Assembly: GCA_028065135.1 (NCBI GenBank)
Contig: JAPTWR010000033.1
Coordinates: forward strand, 1-47,802
Source: Acidithiobacillus sp.
GTDB taxonomy: Bacteria; Pseudomonadota; Gammaproteobacteria; Acidithiobacillales; Acidithiobacillaceae
Reading direction: 5' to 3'
DNA: 47,802 nucleotides
This document shows positions 9,229 to 17,941 of this stretch, piece by piece. The notes beneath the pieces were generated by a model. It searched no databases. It was not told the DNA's origin and saw nothing but the letters and a program-made list of their open reading frames with translations. The translations under genes were made by a program, and so were the position numbers. Numbering within the stretch: position 1 is the first letter of the stretch; each line of letters opens with the position of its first letter.

Positions 9229-10033
9229 CAGCACCTCCCGGCAAGCTGCGCACATAGGCAGCCAACTCAGTAATCTGAGCCTCACTCAACCGCGATGCAA
9301 CATAACGCATTATGGCATGCGGATCATTGGTTCTGAGGCCTTTCTTGAAGTAATTCAGCTGTAACACTATGTAGGCTTGCCTTTGCCCTGCCAAACGGGG
9401 AAAAAGCGGTGGGTCACCTAGACCAGTTGGACCATGACAGGCCATGCACGCTGGTACATGCGTAGTAGAAATACCACCTTCATATATTTTCTTTCCTGCG
9501 GCCGCCAATTTTGGGTTGACTACCTTACCTTTCGCCGGAGCCTGCCTAGAGTAGTAGTCAGCCACATGTTGCACCTGTGCCGGCGTTAATGAAGCCGCCA
9601 TGCCCCACATGATAGCCTTTGCCATAGGATCCGCACGTGTGTGACTGCGGAAGTTGTCCAGTTGTTTGACTATGTAAGGTGCCCATTGCCCCGCCAAGTC
9701 CGGGAACATCGCTCCTTGTGGGGATATCCCAGTCATTCCATGACAGGCCATGCAAGTGCTGCTCACCGATTGTGGAATACCCCCGTTTTTGGTGTTCGCC
9801 GTTGTTTGTGTGCTCGCCACAGAAGACGTCGCGGCTGTGGCGACCGTTGCAGAAGAAACGGTGGATGTGGTGCCCCCCGCAGAAGTAACCGCGGCTGCTA
9901 CAGGCTTGTTATCGCGCACTGTCGCCGCCTCACCTTTGATCGCAGAAAAAAACATGGTGCTCATACCGATGAGCACGATAGATACAGTCATCTTTGTTAT
10001 GCCAGATCTTTTGGTGCAGCTAAGTCGGACCAT
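9221..10033 (-). CDS. cycA1: Diheme cytochrome c4
   Basis: 270 residues. Signal segment at the N-terminus (about 12-37), a low-complexity Ala/Thr/Ser linker at about 45-80, and two cytochrome c domains with CMACH at 94-98 and 196-200. Each is followed by the cytochrome c4 patterns FPDLAGQ and FPRLAGQ, a clear internal duplication. It is periplasmic and shuttles electrons to or from the bc1 complex. First gene of the operon. ATG 10033 follows GGTGGAGA. The long linker before the first heme is unusual and may act as a tether. Confidence 0.93.
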   Translation of the reverse strand: MVRLSCTKRSGITKMTVSIVLIGMSTMFFSAIKGEAATVRDNKPVAAAVTSAGGTTSTVSSATVATAATSSVASTQTTANTKNGGIPQSVSSTCMACHGMTGISPQGAMFPDLAGQWAPYIVKQLDNFRSHTRADPMAKAIMWGMAASLTPAQVQHVADYYSRQAPAKGKVVNPKLAAAGKKIYEGGISTTHVPACMACHGPTGLGDPPLFPRLAGQRQAYIVLQLNYFKKGLRTNDPHAIMRYVASRLSEAQITELAAYVRSLPGGADE

Positions 10034-10698
10034 CTGTCTCCACCCCCGCGTTAGCATATACTTATCGTCTTATGCGCTTGAAACTCCCATATTTAGCGTA
10101 TATGACTATAAAAACGGATTATGGTCAACCCCCAATATTCGTTATTGTTGCTATTGTTCAAACTACACCCTTCAAGGTGTGAGAGTTTAGCGCGGCGAGG
10201 ACCTCCGACATCGCACCTCTCGCTTAGCCGATGCGCATTTTCGCTCCAAACATATTAGAGAATAACAGACAATTAATGCACCGCCATGGATTACGATGAC
10301 GTTAATATTAGGAGTCAACATACCCCACGTAATAGGCACATTCTTTGACAATGGACCAAGCCATAACAGGCTGTTACATAGCAAGAGCGTCCCTGCTTTA
10401 TCTTTCTCAGAGCTAGCGTAAACAGAGAAAAGGTATAACTCTGGACTCCAATAGCATCCATTAGTCGCGTCATTGCAGACGCAGGAATCCACACGTCTTG
10501 GTGACCTGCTCGAACCTGGAAACGGCAGACCCGAAAAGCATCTACCATCAGGTCGTGCAACCGGGATCCTCGGTGAGAGGCCTGAAGAAATCTCGGTCTC
10601 CCTCACAACCGTTGCCAGCAGGTCTGGTTGGTCGTGAGCGTTTTGTGGGGCCCGCACCTCCTCCCAAATTGGAGAGTTCATTACATTCAGGTCACCCT
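10034..10698. other. Upstream region of the petI operon
   Basis: 665 bases between the membrane-protein gene and cycA1, both on the minus strand. A 175-codon frame at 10187-10714 has no ribosome site, overlaps the preceding gene and reads as non-coding. The petI promoter should lie in the last 150 bases before 10033. A TTGACC sits there on the minus strand near 10120, without a convincing -10 at normal spacing, so I do not call a promoter. Confidence 0.45.
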
Positions 10699-11136
10699 TT
10701 ATTTCTCCGGCCAATCTTTCCCATAGAGTCTTTCGCCTTGTTTCTGGTGTTGCAGGTAGTCTTCATAAGATGGAATCATCTTCAATTCCAAACCGATGAA
10801 TGGGCGAGGCTCGGCCAACACTTTATCCCGGTACTCAGAAAGTTCTGGATGCCGCTCCAGAAATGCGGCCATTTCCTCCAGTTTGTCCGGCGGAATAGGC
10901 TTGTACTGATCATAATTGTCCTTGGAGAAAGCCACTCGAGGAGCTTCCAATGTCATCCATATGATAAGAGATACTGCTATAGATAAAACATGCGGATGGA
11001 ATGATCCCCATATCAAATAGATGGTCGAGGCCGATATGGCAGCCGCAAAAATGGAATAAATGAGGAGAGTCAATGTGATCATGTTCTTTTTCCTCCTGAT
11101 TTCCGCGCTGGTCAGCGGTCTCTCATAGAAATTCAT
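10699..11136 (-). CDS. Small membrane protein, unknown function
   Basis: 145 residues. A basic N-terminus (SAEIRRKKN) is followed by two adjacent membrane helices (about 18-38 and 45-64), then a hydrophilic, charged tail with proline- and glutamate-rich segments (PIPPDKLEEMAAFLERHPEL) that probably lies in the cytoplasm. GGAGGGATGCT precedes the ATG. I do not recognise the family. It is 660 bases upstream of cycA1 on the same strand, so a link to petI is possible but unproven. Confidence 0.7.
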   Translation of the reverse strand: MNFYERPLTSAEIRRKKNMITLTLLIYSIFAAAISASTIYLIWGSFHPHVLSIAVSLIIWMTLEAPRVAFSKDNYDQYKPIPPDKLEEMAAFLERHPELSEYRDKVLAEPRPFIGLELKMIPSYEDYLQHQKQGERLYGKDWPEK

Positions 11137-11907
11137 AGCATCCCTCCGACTTTACGAGTTAGTTATTTCAGTGTGATTATGGAGCGACGATGGATCCCCC
11201 GCTCATGGGTATGAAGACTACGCGATTTTTGCCGACCAACTCCCTTGGTCATCCCACGTGTTGGAGGCTCCTCGCTCGAAGTCTAAAGACCCGTTGGATA
11301 GCATGTGCGAGCGAAGGTGCCGACACGGCGGCCGCTGAACCCCCGGCCAGGATGAGCCCAACTCCACCACTGCTTCCAACATGGCGTCAGCGGTAACGAA
11401 CATGCCGCCGGCCACAGCCACCGCGCGCGTGGACCATCCGATCAAAAACAAATGAAGGATCATAGCCCCTGCCGTGAATTCATCTCTGAAAACTTTCACA
11501 TTGACACCACCACCGGAGGGTCAAAAAGCTGCCCCGCGCCGCGCTAGCAGAAAATTTGATGGAAGTATAAACTGAATCAGAGAGGGTGAGAACTTACCTG
11601 AAATCCTAGAAGTCCACCCATGTGATGCGTGCGCTCTTCGTCAATGCAACTGATGGGCCTCCTTCGAGAGCGCCCCGAGGACAGGACAAGTTCACCTTGT
11701 TGATTTGACATAAGCACGGTAGCGTTACGCACACCGTCATTACCTTTCCCGATAAAGGCTCCGGTTCTTTTATGTACCAAACCAGGATCTTTATACTATC
11801 TTTAGAACCATGGAGGCTCCTTGAGATTAACCTTCTGGTCAGGCCAGCACGGATAGTCGGCCCAACAAAAGGAGAAGGTGCCCAACATAGTCTACCAAGG
11901 AATCCTC
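11137..11907. other. Gene-poor stretch upstream of the sulfur operon
   Basis: 770 bases. On the minus strand at about 11260-11499 two overlapping frames look weakly protein-like (a hydrophobic stretch with LHLFLIGWSTRAVAVAGG) but lack a good start and would need a frameshift to join, so this may be a gene remnant. The promoter of the sulfur operon should lie in the last 200 bases. Confidence 0.4.
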
Positions 11908-12294
11908 ATGCCGAAATTATTTATCATTTGCTTGAGTGGACAACGGGAGAAGCTGCAGTTTGCCGCCATGACCACTTCCGTTGCCGCGGTGTCAGGGACA
12001 GAGGTGTCCGTTTTCGCCTCCATGAATGCTTTCCCATTCTTCATCCGGAGGCATGACAAGGAAGCACCCGCCGAAGGTGTCATCGGGGAAATCCTGGCAC
12101 AGAAGCACGTCCCTTCCTTTTACCAGATTTTTGAGCAGGCCGTAGATCTTGGCGACGCCAGGATCTACGCCTGCTCCATGGCCATGGACATCCTGGGAAT
12201 CCAAGAGGCGGAACTAGAACCCATTGTCTCTGGCCCCATGGGACTCACTAAATTTTTGAGTGATGCAGAAGGAGCACAGATCCTTACCTTTTAA
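11908..12294 (+). CDS. DsrE-family sulfur-transfer protein
   Basis: 128 residues with the layout of DsrE2-type proteins: a beta-strand start ([12 protein letters not shown]), a helix after EKLQFAAM, the MNAFPFF region, and a C-terminal half with [13 protein letters not shown], which holds the cysteine expected to carry sulfane sulfur. ATG 11908 follows AAGGA; the frame is open to 11878 without a better start. First gene of a four-gene operon with tusA, an SQR-like oxidoreductase and a DUF1641 gene, which points to cytoplasmic handling of sulfane sulfur. Confidence 0.82.
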   Translation: MPKLFIICLSGQREKLQFAAMTTSVAAVSGTEVSVFASMNAFPFFIRRHDKEAPAEGVIGEILAQKHVPSFYQIFEQAVDLGDARIYACSMAMDILGIQEAELEPIVSGPMGLTKFLSDAEGAQILTF

Positions 12295-12313
12295 ACGACT
12301 ACACGAGGATCGG

Positions 12314-12550
12314 ATGATGGAGACACCAAGAGTCGTAGATGCCCGTGGCAGCTTTTGCCCCGGACCGTTAATGGAGCTGATTTCGAACATGAAGATGATA
12401 CACGTGGGTGACACCTTGGAACTTCTGTCCACGGATGCCGGTTCCGCCGCCGATGTCCCGGAATGGGTCAAGAAGGTCGGTCACGAAATGGTCGGTACGG
12501 AACGGGATGCCGAGGGAGTTTGGCATATCCGGGTCCGCAAAGCGCGGTAA
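12314..12550 (+). CDS. tusA: TusA-family sulfur carrier protein
   Basis: 78 residues. It has the hallmark CPGP motif (FCPGPLMEL) near residue 15, whose cysteine binds persulfide in this family, followed by the VGDTLELLSTDAGS strand and a VPEWVKKVGHE helix typical of the fold. The start is ATG 12314, with GAGG upstream. It lies 17 bases after the DsrE-like gene. DsrE-TusA pairs pass sulfane sulfur to enzymes such as heterodisulfide-reductase-like complexes in sulfur oxidisers; no hdr genes are in this window. Confidence 0.9.
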   Translation: MMETPRVVDARGSFCPGPLMELISNMKMIHVGDTLELLSTDAGSAADVPEWVKKVGHEMVGTERDAEGVWHIRVRKAR

Positions 12551-12575
12551 TCATTCATCACAGGAGGAGTGCGTC

Positions 12576-13715
12576 ATGAAAGTTCTTGTCATCGGCGGTG
12601 GTGTGGGGGGTACCATCTTCGCGAATCACTTGGCCCGTCGTCTCCCTCACGAAATGAAGACCGGCAAGACTCAAATCACCATGCTCTCGGCCAGTCACGA
12701 ACATGTCTATCAGCCCGGCTGGTTATATGTGGCCATGGGCCGCGCCACCCCAGATGAACTGCTCCGTGAGCAGGAAAGCTTGTTGGAAGCCGGCATCGTG
12801 TTTCATGTAGATCCCGTGGAAGAATTCCATTTCGCTGAGAATCACGTCAAGTGCAAGAGCGGCAAAGTTCATGAGTATGACCTCATCGTCATCTCTACGG
12901 GTTCCCGACCCACACCGGAGGTCATTCCTGGCCTCAAAGAGAATGCCATTCACTGTTATACGGCTGATGCCGCAGTAAACTTTTTCAAACAATTGTCGGA
13001 CTTCAAAGGGGGTCGCATTGTCATCACCGTGGGTCTGCCGCACAAATGTCCGATGATTCCGCTGGAAATCACCTTTGCCATGCACGACTTTATCCGGGAT
13101 CGCGGCCTGCTGGACAAGACAACGTTCTACTACACCTATCCTATTGGTCGCATCCATAGCTTAGAGAATGTCGCCCAATGGGCGGCCCCGGAATTCGATC
13201 GCATGGGCATTCAATACGAAACCCTGTTCAACATGAAAGAAGTGGATGGCAAAAATGCCGTTATTCTCAGCGAAGAAGGTGGAACGGTGAAATATGATTT
13301 GTTGGTGGCGGTACCTCCGCACAAGGGTCAGGAGGTCATTGAAAAAAATGGTCTCGGTGAAAACGGTTGGATCCCCACTCACCGCAACAGTCTGCACATG
13401 GAAGGTGAATATGGCAAAAATGTCCTGGTGCTCGGCGATACGACCAACATTCCCATCAGTAAGGCCGGCTCTACCACTCATTATGAAGCGGAAGTCGCCG
13501 CCGAAAATGTCGCGGCCCTGATCAAGATCGGGCGCACGGTACGGGAATACGACGGCAAGGTGTTCTGTTTCATTGAAGCCGGCAAGGACCGCGCCACCTA
13601 TGCCTCGTTCAACTATAAAACGCCACCACAACCCAAAGCACCGACCGGCGCAGTCCATGCCTTCAAAGTGGCCTACAATCAACTCTATTGGGCGACCGCT
13701 CGGGGTTTACTCTAA
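12576..13715 (+). CDS. sqr: Sulfide:quinone reductase-type flavoprotein
   Basis: 379 residues. FAD-binding GGGVGG at residues 7-12, second flavin motif ISTGSRP at 106-112 and third motif NVLVLGDTTNIP at 282-293. Three cysteines at 127 (HCYTAD), 158 (PHKCPMIPLE) and 331 (VFCFIEAGKD) match in position and context the Cys128, Cys160 and Cys356 of the A. ferrooxidans SQR. This supports sulfide or polysulfide oxidation to the quinone pool on the cytoplasmic membrane. The C-terminus (FKVAYNQLYWATARGLL) is amphipathic, as in membrane-bound SQRs. AGGAGG precedes ATG 12576. Its exact SQR subtype is unresolved. Confidence 0.88.
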   Translation: MKVLVIGGGVGGTIFANHLARRLPHEMKTGKTQITMLSASHEHVYQPGWLYVAMGRATPDELLREQESLLEAGIVFHVDPVEEFHFAENHVKCKSGKVHEYDLIVISTGSRPTPEVIPGLKENAIHCYTADAAVNFFKQLSDFKGGRIVITVGLPHKCPMIPLEITFAMHDFIRDRGLLDKTTFYYTYPIGRIHSLENVAQWAAPEFDRMGIQYETLFNMKEVDGKNAVILSEEGGTVKYDLLVAVPPHKGQEVIEKNGLGENGWIPTHRNSLHMEGEYGKNVLVLGDTTNIPISKAGSTTHYEAEVAAENVAALIKIGRTVREYDGKVFCFIEAGKDRATYASFNYKTPPQPKAPTGAVHAFKVAYNQLYWATARGLL

Positions 13716-13731
13716 ATAAAAGGAGAACCAC

Positions 13732-14196
13732 ATGGCTACTGCGATCCCAGAATATCCTACCCACGATGACGAACTGAATCGGGCCCGGGAGGCCTTGGCC
13801 ACCTTGGTCAACAACGGCGACCTTGACCACCTCGTCCACCTCGCGCGACTAATCGGCTCTGCCCGAGATGCCATGAGTGATGAGATGATCAGTCGCCTGG
13901 CAAGCATGGTGGGGGACGCCCTCTGTCTGGCGGACCGTATCACGCGAACGGGCACAGCGGAACGCTTGCTCAAGGTAGTCGAGCAGATCGAAAAAACCCA
14001 TGCCATGACGGATTTTCTTCAGTCCGTTGCCCGTGCCGATGAAGACACCACCCATGCCCCCATGCCCAAAGGGGGCATCAGCGGCCTCTGGGAGATTCTC
14101 AAACAGCCCGAGAGCCAACAGACCATTCAGTTCCTCATGCGGGTAGGCCAGCATTTCCGCAATCAGCGTCTCGCAACACGTTCCACCGAGCCTTAG
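13732..14196 (+). CDS. DUF1641 protein
   Basis: 154 residues, mostly helical. The C-terminal part has the DUF1641 pattern (GGISGLWEILKQPESQQTIQFLMRVGQHF). Such proteins are commonly encoded next to SQR-like flavoproteins; their role is not established, and a partner or membrane-attachment function is inference. It follows sqr by 16 bases with AGGAGA before the ATG and ends the operon. A perfect 18-bp palindrome lies 28 bases after the stop. Confidence 0.78.
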   Translation: MATAIPEYPTHDDELNRAREALATLVNNGDLDHLVHLARLIGSARDAMSDEMISRLASMVGDALCLADRITRTGTAERLLKVVEQIEKTHAMTDFLQSVARADEDTTHAPMPKGGISGLWEILKQPESQQTIQFLMRVGQHFRNQRLATRSTEP

Positions 14197-14223
14197 AGTC
14201 TGCCTACCCCACGAACACCTTGA

Positions 14224-14241
14224 TGCCGACATATGTCGGCA
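14224..14241. repeat. Perfect 18-bp palindrome after the sulfur operon
   Basis: TGCCGACATATGTCGGCA is fully self-complementary with no loop. There is no T-run after it, so a classical terminator is unlikely. It may be a dimeric-protein binding site. It sits 250 bases before parA, at the border between chromosomal genes and plasmid-type DNA. Confidence 0.6.
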
Positions 14242-14475
14242 AGGATTGATAGACACACTGATCAGCGCCGTGATATGCTGCGGCCCCGATACCCTAGCGC
14301 CTCGAGCAGCCCTTTTCATCATTATCCAAGCAAACTTGGGCATCATGAAGCATTGTGCGACGCCCCGAACAAGAGCACAAGCAGCGCAGAATGATATGAT
14401 ACCAATCCATATCAGTTGACATGGTATAGGATTGTATGCTTTCATCGTGCCTTATGCTGGCTGGTATGGTGCGGT

Positions 14476-15117
14476 ATGATATTACTCATTGGCGGCGAGA
14501 AGGGCGGTACAGGAAAAACCACTTTGGCGGTTAATTTGGCGGCAGGTTTCCGACTACGGAATCGCGATGTGCTGTTGGTAGACACGGACCCGCAAGGCAG
14601 CGCTTCTGGTTGGTCAACCATGCGAGAAGAACGCACAAATTTAGCACGCGTACCATGTATGCAGAAGTTTGGCAAGTCGCTCCAGAATGAAATAAAAGAC
14701 TTAAGCGCCCGTTATCAAGATGTCATCGTCGACGCTGGCGGACGCGACTCTGTCGAGTTGAGGGCCGCGCTGGTAGCCGTTGAGCACGTCCTCATTCCTG
14801 TCCAAGCCTCACAGTTTGATTTGTGGACCATTGAGCAAATGAGCGAACTGGTAAACACCGCTACCACGTTTAACGCGCACCTATGTGCGACTCTAGTGCT
14901 ATCCCGGGCACCAACCAACTTGCAAGTACACGACACGCATGCCGCGCAACACATGTTACAAGAATTTAAAAATCTGCACCTTTCTAATGTCATCATTCGT
15001 GATAGAATTGTATATCGTCGCTCTATTGCACAAGGATGTGGCGTGCTGGAGTATCAACCCGCAGACAAGAAAGCGCAAGCAGAAATAATTAATTTAATAA
15101 AAGAGGTCATGATATGA
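14476..15117 (+). CDS. parA: ParA-family partition ATPase
   Basis: 213 residues. Deviant Walker A motif [11 protein letters not shown] near residues 6-16, DTDPQGS for switch I/A', and [10 protein letters not shown] for Walker B, as in small plasmid ParA/ParF proteins without an N-terminal DNA-binding domain. ATG 14476 gives the canonical [16 protein letters not shown] start; the frame is open to 14416. It overlaps the next gene by 4 bases (ATGA), the usual par operon form. Repeated TATGAT/GGTAT motifs upstream (14391-14482) could be a partition or operator site. Expected function: segregation of a plasmid, now apparently part of the chromosome. Confidence 0.9.
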   Translation: MILLIGGEKGGTGKTTLAVNLAAGFRLRNRDVLLVDTDPQGSASGWSTMREERTNLARVPCMQKFGKSLQNEIKDLSARYQDVIVDAGGRDSVELRAALVAVEHVLIPVQASQFDLWTIEQMSELVNTATTFNAHLCATLVLSRAPTNLQVHDTHAAQHMLQEFKNLHLSNVIIRDRIVYRRSIAQGCGVLEYQPADKKAQAEIINLIKEVMI

Positions 15118-15422
15118 GCGTAGGATTCACCAGAACACCAAAAAAGACGGCAATAACTGTAGAAGACTTTATATCAAAAGTCGATCCGACAGTTGTTCAG
15201 GACGACAAACTGCCGTGGAGTGGTCTACGAGGAGACAAAAGAACAGAGCTTTACAATATACGACTAACGGAAGTAGAAATGGCAAAACTACACTTTATCG
15301 CAGAAAACACCCCAAATTCAATGCAAGCATTCTTAATGAAAATCATATTGCCCGCAATTGACCATGCTGTCGATGATGTGTTATCTGAAATCAAAAGAAG
15401 GAATGCAAACAATTCCAGATAA
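15114..15422 (+). CDS. Small partner protein of ParA, probable centromere-binding protein
   Basis: 102 residues, no recognised domain. The N-terminal third is basic and probably disordered; the C-terminal half is predicted helical ([36 protein letters not shown]) and could form a ribbon-helix-helix-like dimer. The role is inferred from position: translationally coupled to parA, as ParG- or ParB-type adaptors are. It is followed by rep 70 bases later. Confidence 0.65.
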   Translation: MSVGFTRTPKKTAITVEDFISKVDPTVVQDDKLPWSGLRGDKRTELYNIRLTEVEMAKLHFIAENTPNSMQAFLMKIILPAIDHAVDDVLSEIKRRNANNSR

Positions 15423-15491
15423 ACGATCATAATGGACTGTTAGTTTTCTTATCTAAAGATAGACAGGATCTACAAGGAGCAAATAAAGCGC

Positions 15492-16679
15492 ATGGCCAAC
15501 GATAATGAAAAGAAAAAGATCCCACCAGTCCGAAAAGTTGTAGCCCCCTTATCTGAAGATGCATTTATCGATCGACAAATAGATCTCTTTCAATCCTTCT
15601 TAGCCAACTCAGAAAATGAGCGCGAAGCACTTTCAAATGCTGTTGATTTATGGGATAGCATCCCTCGTTATTCTATTTCTCGCTCTAGAATGAATACCAT
15701 GCGCACGGCGGAAGGGTTTCTAGATGTCCTAGAATTACCCTTCAATTATAGAGGAAAACAACTTGTTGCGATGATTTATCCAGCACGCATCAGAGATAAA
15801 CAGGGCAAACGCCTCAGTTATTATCCAAGCGCTCGCGAAGAGTTGATAGAACATACGCTAAGAAAAATCGCCTCTGAACAGAATGCTGGATTCTTCGATC
15901 GATTAAAATATCGCAGTGGCGCACGATTCTCTCTTTACCAACTACGCAAGGACTTGGAACAACAAGGTCATGGGTTACGCTATGACGAGATTATAGAGGG
16001 ATTGGATATCCTCTCTTTAAGTAGCATAGAGATAGTGGCAACAAGCGATGGTGGCGAAGAAGCTTTCGCACGTTCCACTTATCTTGCAGCTCTGACAGGC
16101 GTAAAACGTAAAGATTATGAAGCAGACCGCAGCGCGCGCTGGGTGGCACAATTTCATCCGTTGGTGACCCAAAGCGTTGATCGGGTGACTTATCGTCAAT
16201 TTAATTATCAGCGGTTGATGAAATGCAGCACACAACTCGCACGCTGGCTTATCAGCCAGCTCGTGCTAAAATATACGCAAGCAGCGATCACCAATAGTTT
16301 TGATATGCGTTTTAGCACCATAAAACGCGACAGCATCCTGCTGAACGGCTACACAAGGCAGCGCGACGCAGTGGCCGCCCTTGACGCAGCCTGGCAAGAG
16401 CTAAAAATATTGGGGGCCCTATCCACGATCCAAAAAGCAGAGCAGCGCGGTGACCGCAACAAGATCGAGGATGTGGTCTACACCCTATTTCCAACTCAAA
16501 AATTTTCTGCTGAACAAAAAGCTGCCAACCGCCGGCAACATGACGCTAAAGCCGAAATCTCGCAAGTCCGAACAAACAACACTCAGCGTGATTCGGCGGA
16601 AATGGCGGGAAAACCAAACCCGTTGCCTCAAAAAACGGGGGGAATGGGTCGCGGGTCCCAAAAAATACGGGGGGAATAG
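15492..16679 (+). CDS. Plasmid replication initiator protein
   Basis: 395 residues. The body (about 40-340) looks like a two-winged-helix plasmid Rep: SISRSRMNTMRTAEGFLDVLELPF, FSLYQLRKDLEQQGHG, YDEIIEGLDILSLSSIEI and a second helical block (STQLARWLISQLVLKY). I did not identify a named Rep family with certainty. The last 15 or so codons run through the first copy of the iteron repeat and the stop lies inside the second, so the gene and the origin overlap. AAGGAG lies 12 bases before the ATG, a long spacing. Position after parA and its partner, and before the iterons, supports the call. Confidence 0.85.
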   Translation: MANDNEKKKIPPVRKVVAPLSEDAFIDRQIDLFQSFLANSENEREALSNAVDLWDSIPRYSISRSRMNTMRTAEGFLDVLELPFNYRGKQLVAMIYPARIRDKQGKRLSYYPSAREELIEHTLRKIASEQNAGFFDRLKYRSGARFSLYQLRKDLEQQGHGLRYDEIIEGLDILSLSSIEIVATSDGGEEAFARSTYLAALTGVKRKDYEADRSARWVAQFHPLVTQSVDRVTYRQFNYQRLMKCSTQLARWLISQLVLKYTQAAITNSFDMRFSTIKRDSILLNGYTRQRDAVAALDAAWQELKILGALSTIQKAEQRGDRNKIEDVVYTLFPTQKFSAEQKAANRRQHDAKAEISQVRTNNTQRDSAEMAGKPNPLPQKTGGMGRGSQKIRGE

Positions 16680-17020
16680 GTCGCAGAATGAAGGAGGACG
16701 CGAATCGTATTATAGTCTAGACATCGGGGGGAATGGGTCGCGAACTATTTATGAAAGCGGGGGGAATGGGTCGCGAAATGAAGGGGGAATGGGTCGCGGG
16801 TCCCAAAAAATACAGGGGGAATGGGTCGCGGGTCCCAAAAAATACAGGGGGAATGGGTCGCGGGTCCCAAAAAATACAGGGGGAATGGGTCGCGGGTCCC
16901 AAAAAATACAGGGGGAATGGGTCGCGGGTCTCCGCTTAAGGCGATAAAACACATCTGAAATCCCCAAAAATACCACGAAAAACGCAACTTTTATGGCACG
17001 ATCAAGGGGGATGGGTCGCG
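16637..17020 (+). repeat. Iteron array: ten copies of GGGGGAATGGGTCGCG
   Basis: Copies begin at about 16637, 16669 (degenerate), 16726, 16759, 16783, 16815, 16847, 16879, 16911 and 17006 (one base short). The five copies from 16783 to 16911 are spaced exactly 32 bases; between them the sequence GGTCCCAAAAAATACA is repeated. All copies share one orientation. This is the form of Rep-binding iterons of a plasmid origin, here overlapping and following the rep gene. Open frames across it on both strands are by-products of the stop-free repeat unit. Confidence 0.88.
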
Positions 17021-17149
17021 GATACATATCACAATCCATTGTATACAATAATAAAAAATGCAACTTCCCGACGTTTATCCTTTTATCCTTTATTATAATC
17101 TTTATTTATCCGTGACTTTACAATCTCATTTCTTTCGACACCTCAATCA
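17021..17149. other. AT-rich candidate origin-opening region
   Basis: Immediately after the last iteron the DNA becomes strongly AT-rich. It contains a perfect 12-bp palindrome ATTGTATACAAT (17038-17049) and repeats of TTATCC/TTTATCC (about 17084-17110). Together with the iterons this fits a plasmid replication origin; unwinding here is inference. The stretch ends where the Tn3 remnant begins. Confidence 0.5.
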
Positions 17150-17500
17150 GGAGCAAAGCCCAGGTACGCCCGCAGTTCGAGCAAATGTTCGCGCCGGGTT
17201 TCCTCACACTCGGCATACTGCGGCCAACATGCCGGGTCGAGTCACAGTTGCCGTCCGATTCATTGCAGCATTGGCACTGCCGCGTCGGATAGCAGGCCCT
17301 AACCCCGGGGAAGCGCAATAGGCACAACTGCACCGCGACACATAGGCGGTTGGCGTCACCGCGCCGCTGGCGGATCAGCGACAGGTCGAGTTCGCTGAAC
17401 GTATAATGCCGGATGAGTTCGTCTTGGGTATCGGGCGCAACGCCAACAGGCTTTCGCGCTCGGCAGCGGAGAGGATCGAACGGCGGGGCATGAGTTTCCT
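17150..17500 (-). pseudogene. tnpA: Tn3-family transposase tnpA, N-terminal fragment with frameshifts
   Basis: Reading down from about 17490: [18 protein letters not shown], then a frameshift, [36 protein letters not shown], another frameshift, and [11 protein letters not shown] and [10 protein letters not shown]. These are the first 100 or so residues of Tn3-family TnpA (full length near 1000). At least two frameshifts and an in-frame stop are present and the rest is deleted. Non-functional. Confidence 0.82.
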
Positions 17501-17650
17501 TCTTCTTGAAAACGTAGGTTTGTGATAGGCCCGCCACGGCAACCGGTGCGGCACGGGAAATCAAGTCATTGCGATTCTCGAAAATAGTTCTTGGAATTCA
17601 ACTCTTAATTGCATACAATCTCAACGAATTTCGATAAGAAAGGATGCCCC

Positions 17651-17941
17651 ATGCGACCGTCTGTTGTACTTGACATGAAGCGAAGCGCAGTGCGTGAAGC
17701 GGTAGGCCGCTTCCGCACCGCGAACCCGCGCGTCTTCGGATCGGTGCTGCATGGCACCGATCGCGATGGCAGCAACCTCGATCTACTGGTCGATGCGCTG
17801 CCTGGTGCCACGTTGTTGGACTTGGGCAATCTGGAAGACGAACTGAAATCGCTACTCGGCGTTGACGTTGATTTGCTGACGCCCGGCGACCTGCCGCCGA
17901 AGTTCCAGGCCAAGGTGCTCGCGGAGGCGCAACCGGCATGA
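17651..17941 (+). CDS. MNT-type nucleotidyltransferase (antitoxin of a HEPN/MNT pair)
   Basis: 96 residues. Minimal nucleotidyltransferase fold with the GS motif (FGSVLHG, residues 29-35) and the metal-binding motif. The usual S-D-x-D reads S41-N-L-D44, so the first catalytic aspartate is an asparagine. In MntA/HepT systems this protein neutralises the HEPN RNase, partly by AMPylation; the substitution may impair that. AAAGG precedes ATG 17651. Overlaps the HEPN gene by 4 bases. Confidence 0.82.
   Translation: MRPSVVLDMKRSAVREAVGRFRTANPRVFGSVLHGTDRDGSNLDLLVDALPGATLLDLGNLEDELKSLLGVDVDLLTPGDLPPKFQAKVLAEAQPA

Noticed and set aside
10187..10714. 175-codon minus-strand frame upstream of petI
   Set aside because: No ribosome site, no recognisable motif, overlaps the end of the membrane-protein gene, and composition is irregular.
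16450..16947. 165-codon plus-strand frame over the iterons
   Set aside because: It overlaps rep in another frame and consists mostly of the translated repeat unit.
16637..17020. CRISPR array as an explanation of the repeats
   Set aside because: Intervening sequences are themselves identical and only 16 bases long in the regular part; no cas genes are nearby. Iterons fit better.
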